Source of the DNA: Limnephilus marmoratus
Taxonomy: Eukaryota > Arthropoda > Insecta > Trichoptera > Limnephilidae
NCBI GenBank assembly: GCA_917880885.1
Contig: OU862915.1
Coordinates: 40,928,676-40,992,675, forward strand
Direction: 5' to 3'
DNA: 64,000 nt
The translations under genes were made by a program, and so were the position numbers. The notes beneath the pieces were generated by a model. It did not search any database and was not told the origin of the DNA. It was given only the letters and a program-made list of their open reading frames with translations. This document shows positions 22,509 to 31,900 of this stretch, piece by piece (positions within the stretch are counted from its first letter, which is position 1; every line of letters begins with the position of its first letter).

Positions 22509-24887
22509 ATGAAAAGTACAAATAAAGTTAAAGGGGGCAATAATATTAGAGCGTACCCCAAAAGCGACGCAAATGCAATGAAACTAAATCATACGAGACT
22601 AAATAATACGAATCTAATACATACTAGGGCGTTCCCCCCAAGCGACGATATAAATGACAAGAATTTATTTTCGCACAAGAATGTACAACACCAAATAAGA
22701 ATTGCGACGTGGAATCTGGGATCCCTTACAGGACGTAGTCAAGAGTTTGCAGACACCCTTAAAAGAAAAAAAAACATAAATATATGCTGTATACAAGAGA
22801 CAAGATGGAAGGGATCTAAATCCAGAGACCTAGGTTTAGGGTACCAGTTGGTCTACTATGGCAATGACAATAAACAGAACGGAGTGGGTATAGTCCTAGA
22901 CAAGCATTTTAAAAGCCGAATAGTCAACATTGAGAGGAAATCTGATCGCCTCATTACAATGAAGCTTGCAATAGACAACCAACCCATATTAAATATCATC
23001 TGTGCCTATGCGCCGCAAGCAGGATGCACAGAATCTGAAAAAGAGACCTTCTGGGAAGGACTGGATGAATTAATAACAAATATACCTACTGAAGAGTCAA
23101 AGCTTCTTCTTGGAGACCTCAATGGACATGTAGGCCAAATCAGCAAAATATATGAAGATTTTCATGGGGGCTTTGGCTTCGGAAATTTAAATAAAGAAGG
23201 GGAAAAAATATTAGAATTTGCATCAAGACATAATTTCATACTCATAAATACGTTATTTCAAAAGAGAGAAACACATTTAATAACATATAAAAGTGGTGGA
23301 AAGTGTTCACAGATAGATTTCATACTAGCTGACAGGAAAATGAAAGGCGGTTTTAAGGACTGTAAAGTGATACCGGGCGAGTCACTAGCCTCGCAACATC
23401 GACTCTTAGTGGCTGTATTTAGACTGCCCAAGCCTATCAGGACACTAGTGGATAAAACACCTAAAATAAAGTGGAAAGAACTGTCAGGCCCAAAAGGAGA
23501 ATCTCTCAAAAACAGACTGCATGATTACCTAGTGAACGATCGGAATGCCAACTATGAAAATGCAAACTCAATGTGGGCTAAATTTGAAATGCATTGCAAA
23601 AATGAAGCGAGGTCCATACTGGGCGTTTCGAAAGGAGGCATAAGTACAGGAAAAGATCCTACATGGTGGAACGAAGAGGTAAAGGAAGCTCTCAAAAACA
23701 AGAAAAATCTCTTTAAGGTCTGGCAACGCTCTGAGACAGACAATGATCGAGATAAATATATGAAAGCTAAAAAAACTGCTAAAACATGTGTAGCGCAGTC
23801 AAGAGCCAAATCACGACAGGAATTCTACAACAACCTTGAGAATGCCGAAACTGATGCTGAAATATTCAGAATAGCCAAAACTAGAAACAAATCAACCCTA
23901 GACATCAAAACCAATAAGTATATCAAAAGTAAAAGTCAGACGCTGCTTACTTCAAACGAAGATATCAATCATAGGTGGTTTGAATACTATAAAGAACTTC
24001 TTAATGAAGAATATCCAAGTAACAGCTTCAAACCCTTACCTCCAGTCGAGGGCCCGATCCAGGAGATTAGCAGAGATGAAGTCAAGCAAGCCATCAAAAG
24101 GATGAAGAATTGTAAAGCTGTAGGACCCTATGAGATACCGGCAGATCTATGGAAATCATTAGGAATGGTAGCGATAGAATGGCTCACAAACCTATTTAAT
24201 AAAATAGGCAGAAGTAAAATTCCTGAGGCGTGGCGGCAAAGCTTCCTTGTACCATTCTATAAAAATAAAGGTGACGTGACACAGTGTGGTAATTACAGGG
24301 GCATAAAGTTAACCTCACACACTCTTAAAATCTGGGAACGCATACTGAATACACGAATATATGATCTTGCCAAAATCACACCAAATCAATTCGGTTTCAC
24401 CCCATCAAAATCTACGACAGACGCATTACAGGCGGTGAGAATAGTAATGGAAAAATACCGTCTCAATAGGGAAAACTTACACTTCATCTTTATCAACTTA
24501 GAAAAAGCTTTCGACCGAGTGCCAAGAAGACTTGTGTGGCAAGCTATGAGAGCTCAGGAACTACCAGAATATTATGTGAACCTCATAGAAGACATGTATA
24601 ACAATACCCGCACAAGGGTCAGAAGCCCGGTCGGTCTGAGCCAAGAATTCGAGGTTGAGGTGGGAGTTCACCAAGGTTCGGCGCTGAGCCCATTACTGTT
24701 CAACTTAGTAATGGATTACATCACCAAAAATATTCAAAAGAAACTACCCTGGAACCTTCTGTATGCAGACGATATCGTACTGATTGCCAAAACTGCGGAA
24801 GATCTGCAAAATACCTTGACAGAATGGATAACAGCACTTGAAACATCAGGACTTCGTATCAGCAGGTCAAAAACGGAGCACTTGTAA
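22509..24887 (+). CDS. RTE LINE endonuclease-reverse transcriptase (792 codons, defective)
   Basis: An AP-endonuclease domain spans about residues 62-310: ATWN (Asn69), QETRW (Glu98), GDLNGHV and the C-terminal SQHRLLV. A linker (EEVKEALKNKKNLF) follows, then RT from about residue 510: a C..VGP.EIPADLW block, NYRGI, motif A region FINLEKAFDR, QGSALSPLLFNLV and YADD at 752-755. The start is the first ATG after the 5' region. The usual motif A aspartate (FID) is Asn here, and a TAA at 24885 ends the frame. Past it the same frame continues into LINE C-terminal sequence, so the stop is a nonsense change. Such copies are often mis-annotated as craniofacial development protein 2. Confidence 0.9.
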   Translation: MKSTNKVKGGNNIRAYPKSDANAMKLNHTRLNNTNLIHTRAFPPSDDINDKNLFSHKNVQHQIRIATWNLGSLTGRSQEFADTLKRKKNINICCIQETRWKGSKSRDLGLGYQLVYYGNDNKQNGVGIVLDKHFKSRIVNIERKSDRLITMKLAIDNQPILNIICAYAPQAGCTESEKETFWEGLDELITNIPTEESKLLLGDLNGHVGQISKIYEDFHGGFGFGNLNKEGEKILEFASRHNFILINTLFQKRETHLITYKSGGKCSQIDFILADRKMKGGFKDCKVIPGESLASQHRLLVAVFRLPKPIRTLVDKTPKIKWKELSGPKGESLKNRLHDYLVNDRNANYENANSMWAKFEMHCKNEARSILGVSKGGISTGKDPTWWNEEVKEALKNKKNLFKVWQRSETDNDRDKYMKAKKTAKTCVAQSRAKSRQEFYNNLENAETDAEIFRIAKTRNKSTLDIKTNKYIKSKSQTLLTSNEDINHRWFEYYKELLNEEYPSNSFKPLPPVEGPIQEISRDEVKQAIKRMKNCKAVGPYEIPADLWKSLGMVAIEWLTNLFNKIGRSKIPEAWRQSFLVPFYKNKGDVTQCGNYRGIKLTSHTLKIWERILNTRIYDLAKITPNQFGFTPSKSTTDALQAVRIVMEKYRLNRENLHFIFINLEKAFDRVPRRLVWQAMRAQELPEYYVNLIEDMYNNTRTRVRSPVGLSQEFEVEVGVHQGSALSPLLFNLVMDYITKNIQKKLPWNLLYADDIVLIAKTAEDLQNTLTEWITALETSGLRISRSKTEHL

Positions 24888-25540
24888 TGTAATTTCAGCA
24901 GTACAGCGAGCAACACCACCGTTTACTATCCAGACAGAATGCCGGTGCCAAAAGTAGAATCCTTCAAATACCTTGGCTCAGTAATAACAAAAGATGCAAA
25001 TGTAGAGGCCGATGTATCTCACATAGTAAATGTTGCGTGGCAGAAGTGGCGATCACTCACTGGAATACTGTGCGATTCAAGCTGCCCATTCGCACAAAAG
25101 GCAAAATATACAAAACTGCAGTGAGACCAGCAATGCTGTACGAGGCTGAGTGTTGGACAGTGAAGGAAAACCACGTCCAAAAACTGCACGTTGCAGAAAT
25201 GAAAATGCTTAGATGGTCAGATGGGGTTACGAAACTGGACAAAATACGAAACGAACATATAAAAGGTAGTTTCAAGGTAGCCCCCCTTCCTGAAAAACTA
25301 ACAGAAAGTCGCTTACGGTGGTATGGTCATGTAATGAGAAGAGACAAAGAACACGTGTGCCATAAAGCGCATCAGCTATACCTGAAATAAAAAGAGGAAG
25401 AGGACGCCACCCTCTGACATGGTGGACCAGCATTGCAAAAATAGCTCAAAATTTCCCCAATCCAACAACCCAAGACCGGTCGTCTTGGCGCAGATTGATT
25501 AGGAGAGCCGACCCCACTTAAAGTGGGAAGTGGCAAAGAA
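24888..25540 (+). pseudogene. RTE LINE C-terminal part after nonsense and frameshift
   Basis: After the stop the original frame continues to about 25120 (VESFKYLGSVITKDANVE). The homologous reading shifts near 25085 into another frame (KIYKTAVRPAMLYEAECW, RLRWYGHVMRR). After a stop at 25388 the Arg-rich tail resumes as RGRGRHPLTWW and SWRRLIRRADPT. These are the usual RTE thumb and C-terminal motifs. At least three lesions make the copy non-functional. Confidence 0.85.
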
Positions 25541-26083
25541 AAATAAGAAGGTTATTAGCCCGCTAAAATGCATTTAAAATCAGAAAACAAATCTAAAACC
25601 ATTTTTTTTTAATTTTATTAATTTTTTTTTCAGTAATCTAAATTTTTAACGTTTGTTTATTATTAAAAAATGCGTATAACTGACAAAAATGAAAAAAATA
25701 GTTCAACTTTATGAATTCAAGTAAGTCGACAAGAATTCCGATTTTATCCAGAAAAGTGTTATTTTCCCCTTTTATTTTTTTAACCAACACATAACATAAG
25801 TTTAAAAAAAAATTATTTTTTTGTTCTTTGTACTTCAGTTATGTAATGAAAAATAAGTTTGGTACAAAATATTAAATATGAACCCTTTGTTTTATTTTTT
25901 TTCCAAATCACGAAATCCATTTTTTTTCGAAACTTCCGGCCATTTTAGCGGGCAATACAGTGAACAATAATTTCATTTATTTTTACGTTTTCGAATAGCT
26001 AAAGATCATACGAAACTTTTGAGACCCCGGGCGTTTAAATATAAGGCCATTTGTTTTCTCTCTATGGAGAGCGACACACGCTA

Positions 26084-26170
26084 TTAGCCAGCCGAGGAAT
26101 CGAACACGCGACGCTCGGGTGGGACCCAAGCTCCATGCCCACTCAACCGCTGACCGGTCAGTGGTCGGTA
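26084..26170 (-). mobile_element. SINE-T copy, tRNA-like head (other half of 21903-22028)
   Basis: After the repeated octamer TTAGCCAG the antisense B box CGAGGAATCGAACACG and A-box region CCCACTCAACCGCTGACC follow, matching the head of the SINE at 3431. With the hAT insertion removed, the two halves join in the expected order. Confidence 0.85.
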
Positions 26171-26299
26171 CAAGCAAACATTTTTTTTCTCTCTTTCTCT
26201 CATAGCCAATTACGTTTCGTATATCTAAGAAACAGTGCAGGCCTATTGTCTGTATCACACTGTAGGAGCAAGAGAGAGCAGTGCATTTTATTTCTCTCT

Positions 26300-26635
26300 T
26301 TTTTTTTTACATGAGCTCTACACACGAGGCCCTGAGGAAAATAATTTCTCTCAGGGCCTATGTCATCTTTGGGGATGCTGTGTGGAGGGTTTTTAAGGAA
26401 ATGAAGGAGAGGAGAGTTCTGGGAAGGAAAAGGGTTTAAGGGGTGGGTAGGAATCTGGGGTTCAGTGTGTCCTAGTCATCTGCCTCCAAGACCTAGACAA
26501 ACCTCACCCCATGAACCCGGGCACCCCTGCTAAATCACCAAACGTAGCGAACCACTTGGGATGACCTGTGGCAGAGGTGTTGGTTATCCAATTAAGGTTC
26601 CCGGGGCGGCGGTACCCATTCCCGCCTCCCAAATT
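26300..26635 (-). mobile_element. SINE-P copy
   Basis: It has a poly(T) start, a well-preserved nested 3' hairpin (GAGGCCCTGAGGAAAATAAT ... CTCAGGGCCT, outer GATGCTGTGTGGAG), then the antisense body to the GGGGCGGCGGTACCC 5' block. A large part of the central body present at 21300-21440 is missing. Confidence 0.8.
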
Positions 26636-26729
26636 GAATCATATAGCTTAATATAATCGTAATCTTGCTATCATATAGCTGAAGATAAAGAAGTTTTATT
26701 TCAGTCGTGTCGTCTAAAGCGCACTCGTA

Positions 26730-27140
26730 TTTTTTTTACATTTGCGCCACGGATGTCAACATGAAAATATTTTCCCTAAGATCCCAAGCCATCTTTAGGA
26801 ATGATGTACCGAGGGTATTTTCAAGGAAAGGAAGGAGAAGAAGATCGGGAAAGAGAAAAAGGTGTGAGGGGTGGATATAAACATAAGGGGTTAGTGGTTC
26901 CAGGAGTTACGGAAGTTTGATCATTTCTCTCACTGCGTTACAAGGTGACGCAAGAGAGTCCGACTGTAGAGGTCAAAGGGTCTCCCCCAACCGGCCCCTC
27001 CCGATTCGATCCGCCACTCATTTACTGGACAGACGAATCCACCGCCAAGACCTTTACCAACCTCACCCCGTAACCCGGGCACCCCCGCTAAATCATCTAA
27101 CACGCGAATAATTTGGCGTCACCTATGGCAGAGGTGTTAA
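26730..27140 (-). mobile_element. SINE-P copy, older and diverged
   Basis: It starts with a T run and a strongly degraded 3' hairpin. The body keeps GGGGTGGATATAAA, TCCCCCAACCGGCCCCTCCC, ACCCGGGCACCCC and TGGCAGAGGTGTT, matching 21149-21592. It carries more substitutions than the copy just upstream. Confidence 0.7.
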
Positions 27141-27164
27141 GAGCAGCCAATAAAATATGCGTTA

Positions 27165-27352
27165 AGAAAATGGAGATAATGTGGGTGGTTCTTAGACGAA
27201 GCATGATACAATTAAAAATGACCGAATCGAATATCGACATTTGCCGGGAAGCGAAAGGTCCTGGGTTCGGGTTCCAGAGGTGCGAATATCTTTTTCAGAT
27301 TTTCTGCATCTAGAATTTCTACAGAGTTTCGCTAATATTGTCTTCATTTAAA
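27165..27352 (+). mobile_element. SINE-I copy (single arm)
   Basis: The region GGGTTCGGGTTCCAG followed by AATATCTTTTTCAGATTTTC and CGCTAATATTGTCTTCATTT is the same series of blocks as each arm of the 2006-2192 palindrome. A degenerate tRNA-like head lies upstream. A further tail fragment is at about 59165-59200. Confidence 0.6.
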
Positions 27353-28069
27353 TAAAATATTACAGTTTGAGGTTTTAAAGTTAAAAATAAATAAATTATA
27401 AAAAGTATCTCGGAATGGTAAATGAGTGTCAAAGCTGTCTTAATTATAAAGAATAAATATCACTTAAAAATTCAAAAGTTTTTAAAACTTGCCTACTGAA
27501 TTCCATCCTGCCAATTCCAATTTTTGCTTCTGCAAATCTTTATATGAAACGATTGATTTTAATATGAACGCGTTCATTCTTGAATTGTTCGAATTTTCCA
27601 ATAAAAGATTTGCATTCTCAGCCCGATCGTGACATGATAAACATGATCACGCCGTGTACGCTGTCTTCTCCTCTTCCAATTCATTCAAGGTGCTTCTCCT
27701 TATTCTTGGAGTTTCGGTAATAGGAGTCCGAGTGATGTAGGAGACGAATTCCATTCCCATTCGTCAGGATTGGCAGTTGTTTAGCTGGGGCAATTGAACC
27801 CGACGGACCGGCTTCACTCAGCGAAAATTCCAAAACTTCTCGGTCTCCTCGGCAGATTCCTCGTCGTCAGTCTCCGGATCTGACGAAACCACATGGTTAC
27901 TGAGGTTATCATCGTCAGATTCAGTAAAAAAAAACTTTCTATTTGAGCTAATGTGAGCCGCCCACAAATTTCTAAATTTTGGAAACTTTGAGATCATATT
28001 GATCTCAGTCTATTTTAAGTATGGGAACCCAATTGAACCTCATACCTTGAGCTTGACGTGTGCACTTAA
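27353..28069. other. Unassigned sequence
   Basis: No gene recognised. Confidence 0.45.
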
Positions 28070-28330
28070 CGCCCAAGACATAACGTAGTTATAGGAGGAG
28101 ACTTTAACGCTCGCTCACCTTTGATGGTTTGATACTTCTAGTAACCGGACGGAACGCTCAGACGACGTCAAAGGTCTTATTACGGCGCAAGGTCTAACAC
28201 TGATTGACGAGCCAGGGAACATTTTTACTTTCTCTAATTCACATTGTGAGAGCAATATTGATCTGAATCTTTGCTCTGAATCAGTTGAGGCCGAGATATC
28301 TAATTGGAAGGTCCTATGTTCTAATGTTAC
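28070..28330 (+). pseudogene. LINE endonuclease fragment
   Basis: The plus-strand translation gives IGGDFNARSP, then after a frameshift DVKGLITAQGLTLIDEPGN, FTFSNSHCESNIDLNL and ISNWKVL. This is the catalytic GDFNA block and the C-terminal half of an AP-endonuclease domain of R1/I/Jockey-group LINEs. It is broken and lacks its RT. It lies just past the 3' end of the protease gene on the opposite strand. Confidence 0.65.
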
Positions 28331-28486
28331 ATTACAATAAATGAACTACAACAATATTTTAATTATGTTAGATATTTGCATGTTTGTAATTGGAAAGTTA
28401 AAGGTACAACTGGCAGATCTTGTGGAATACTTTCTGCGTCTATTAAAGTTAGGGATGTCCAAGAAACAAGACAAAATATTATTATT

Positions 28487-28911
28487 TTATTCTCTGATCT
28501 GTGCCTTTATCCAGTTCAAATAAGCAAACACCTTAGAGAATACACCGGGCACGTTGGGAAGAGCACAAGGCGTTGGTCCAAAGCTGACGACCCCGTGGAG
28601 AGTCCATTGTACAGGGACCTTCGTATCGTCAACGATCATTAGAGGTCCTCCAGAATCTCCTCTGCACGAATCCTTGCCGGCTTGGCCACCTGCGCACAAC
28701 TGCTTGTCCCAGAGATGCGCGCGTGGTCTTAGAGTCTTCGGGTTCATATAAGCAGCCTGACATACGGCCAGCGATACCATAGGTATTTGCAGGTGGAGTT
28801 TCACATTACTGGACTTTGTACTTTCAGTAGCACCCCATCCAGCAATGATTGGAAGGATGTTAGACTGGGTCGTAATGTCAGACTTAGGAAGGCAGATTGG
28901 TCGGATGAAAT
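28487..28911 (-). CDS. Protease exon 6: catalytic Ser and C-terminus
   Basis: The acceptor CATCTTACAG precedes it. It encodes FIRPICLP, AGWGATE, the S1-pocket GKDSCRGDSGGP, VPGVFSKV and a C-terminal WIKAQIRE helix. The TAA stop (28489-28487) overlaps a possible polyadenylation signal AATAAA (28491-28486). The true poly(A) site may lie further on. Confidence 0.92.
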
Positions 28912-31900
28912 CTGTAAGATGGCAACAAAATGTAATGATTAATTCAACATTATCTTCCAATATTAATTTCTAAACAAGAGGTTTCTTTTCCAGCGTAGTT
29001 CAAACCATGAATAAAATGCTTCCTTGAGTAAATGTGTGAATTTTTTTGGATTGAGTTATTGACATACGTACACACTTGAGAAAATGTATCCATAATCCGG
29101 TTTTAGGAATATTCATTCCAAATCACGTGGTTGATTGTCCATTTCTCGTGCAATGTCATCTAATGACATTTTGTTCAAGAAACATGCTTTTTATGTAATT
29201 GACAAAATTAGGGTTAGGGTTTGAATTGAAGAATTGACGATTTGACAAAGCACATCGTAACTAAATTTTAGCGCGTAAAGTTGTTAATATTACCCTGATA
29301 CTGATCTGTTGTTTTAACCTAATTTTAATGATGATAATATAGAAAAAAAATTCTGGTAATCCAATATTATATAAAATATTGAGTCTTAATTAGTGACCTT
29401 TCAATGCATTTTTTCCGATTAAGTCGCTATGCAAATAATTTGCTCTGTCGTAATACTAAAACTTAGATTGCAAACATTTAAACTAAGGAAGATTCAAAGA
29501 AATTGAACAATTCATCAAATTTCAAGGTTAATTTTCAAGTTCTGTGAAATTTCCATTCAAGTTCTATCTTTACTTAATTATGCGACAGTTACTTCACGGA
29601 TCGTTTTTGAAGATTTCATGTTTTTACCTGTATATGGAGCATCATTGGCGAGACGAATAACGGCGATGTCATTCATTTGAGTTCCTCTTGAAGGCTGATA
29701 ATCCGGATGAGGTATAATTTCTTCGATACCAATGTTCACGGGTTCTTCATTGCAGTCTTGTCCCCCAGAAACTTGTATGCAATCGACACCTGTGTTCTTG
29801 TCGTATTCACCCAAACGAATGCTGATTCTGTAATAAACATGACTGTAAACGTGAATGTAAATATCAATGTAAAAATGTTTTTTTTACATGTTCTTCTTTG
29901 TGTGCCCTATCAGGTCCCCCCGACGTTGGCGATCACTCTTGAAAATGTCTCTCTGTCTTGTGCTACCCGGAATAGCTCCTCCACACTTCTAATGCCAGTT
30001 CAATCTCGTATATTTCACAGCCAAGACATTTGTCTCCTAACAGGCCCTCGGTGAGACTCTATCTTACCTTTCAATATTGAATGGAGCAAGTGATACTTCT
30101 CCCCTCGAATACACCCAGATATGAAATTTTCCTGATTTTTATTGTTGTAAGCAGTTCTCTTTCTGCTCTAGCCCGCCTGAGAATTTCTATGTTGGTTATC
30201 ATGTCGGTCCATGGGACCTCGAGCATTTTCTAGTGAAGCCATATTTCAAAAGCTTCTAACCTGTTCATGGTATTTACTTTCAGGGTGCATATTTCACATC
30301 CATACAGCAAGACCGACCACACATAATATTTTAGCATTCTCTGCCTTAGTTTTATGCTGATATTGTCATTGCAGAAGAGGGATTTCATTTTAATGACCGC
30401 AGTTCTTGCTGCTTCAATTCTGCACCTAACCTCTTCATCTGGCTCAAGAGTCACCGTGAGAATACTGCTGAGGTACCTAAATCTTTCCACCTTTTCGACA
30501 TTGCAACCATTTAACTGTATCACTGATTCAGAGTGATCTAGTCGTCCAAATGTCATCCATTTAGTTTCATTGACACTGATTGTTAGGCCCGGTTGCTCAC
30601 CAGCATTATTAACAAGATTTAATAGGTCTTGGAGGTCATCGATACAGCCAGCTAGTAATACAGTGCCATCTGCGCATTTTATGTTATAAATGACAACTCC
30701 GTTGATCTTTTTTTTTACTTTTTATCAAAAGAAATGTTGTAATATTTTTATGTATGTAACAAAAAAAATTATAAATAATTTTTTTTTTTTTTTTTAAATT
30801 TAAAAAATCTTTAGACCGTGCTCTGTATTACTTGGGGCTCTTTTAAAGACATAGTTGGAATAGAGATTAAACAATAGTGGTGACAGGGTACAGCTTTGTC
30901 GTACTCCACGCTGAATGGCAATTGCATTAGATCTCTTATTCCCGTGTCTTATTTCTGCTGTTTGGAACCGATACAGGTTTTTAATGAAATTATGGTCTTT
31001 GTTGTTAACGTCACAATCCGCAAGCATTTTCATTAGGTCAGCATGTTTTACCCTGTCAAATGCCTTTTCGTAGTCCATAAAACAGGCAAAGACTTCCTTT
31101 CTTTGGTCACGACACTTTTGCAATAGTACGTCGATAGACAATAATGCTTCATGCGTCCCAAACGAAGCATTTCTGAAGCCAAACTGAGTGTCATCCAAGT
31201 CCTGTTCGCACTTATTGCGTATCCTGGCATGTATTATTTTAAAGAATAATTTATGGACATGACTCATCAGGCTTATTAATCGATAGTCACAGCACTTCTT
31301 AGGGTATTGTTTTTTAGGCAATGTCACGTAGGTGGATTGTAGCCAATCTTGGGGTACATTCCCTGTGTCATATGTAGAGTTCAATAACCTCAAAAGGTAG
31401 TCACCATTTTCATCATTAAAGATCTTCAATACCTCAACTGGAATATCGTCTGGTCCGCACGTTTTTCTATTGTCTGAAGTCTTTATCGCATGAAGAATTT
31501 TTGATTTTAAAATCGATGGTCCATGCAATTGATCATTAGGAATATTATTGTCAGGTTTAATATCTTTGAATGTATCATGCATATACTTTTCCCATGTTTG
31601 TAAAATATCCTTTTCATCCAATATTAATTTATTGGAATCGTCAATTAAACATGATGGAGTAATTTTTCCAGAAGTGGCTGTAATTTCCTTCAATTTTTTG
31701 TGAATTTTGAATGCATTATGACTACGACTTTAAACACGCCAACGTGTAAAAGAACTAGAGTCGTATCTCTAGTTCTTTTACATGTTGGCGTATTTAAAGT
31801 CTCTCAGGATAATAATCCATATTGCGGTTCTTCTCCTTCCCTAGACAACTTTACAGTATAAATATTGTTGCGACGAAAAGAAGTATCTTTCACTTTAATA

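Larger units (their letters stand above)
22123..25566 (+). mobile_element. Full-length RTE-type LINE with 17-bp target duplication
   Basis: GGTTATTAGCCCGCTAA occurs at 22123-22139 and 25550-25566. The element between (about 22140-25549, 3.4 kb) has a GC-rich 5' region of about 370 bp, one long ORF and a very short 3' end finishing ...AAGAAAAATAAGAA. The length, single ORF and lack of a long poly(A) agree with RTE LINEs. It is inserted in the hAT MITE. Confidence 0.88.
22029..26083. mobile_element. hAT-like MITE (~640 bp) carrying an RTE LINE
   Basis: The ends are TAGCGTGTGTC (22029) and GACACACGCTA (to 26083), perfect inverted repeats flanked by the 8-bp duplication TTAGCCAG (22021-22028 and 26084-26091). 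Sub-terminal inverted blocks follow: AAACGCCCGGTGTCTCAAAA on the left against the right-hand complement of TTTTGAGACCCCGGGCGTTT. The TIR start and 8-bp duplication fit hAT. There is no transposase. Its interior at 22123-25566 is occupied by the RTE insertion. Confidence 0.8.
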
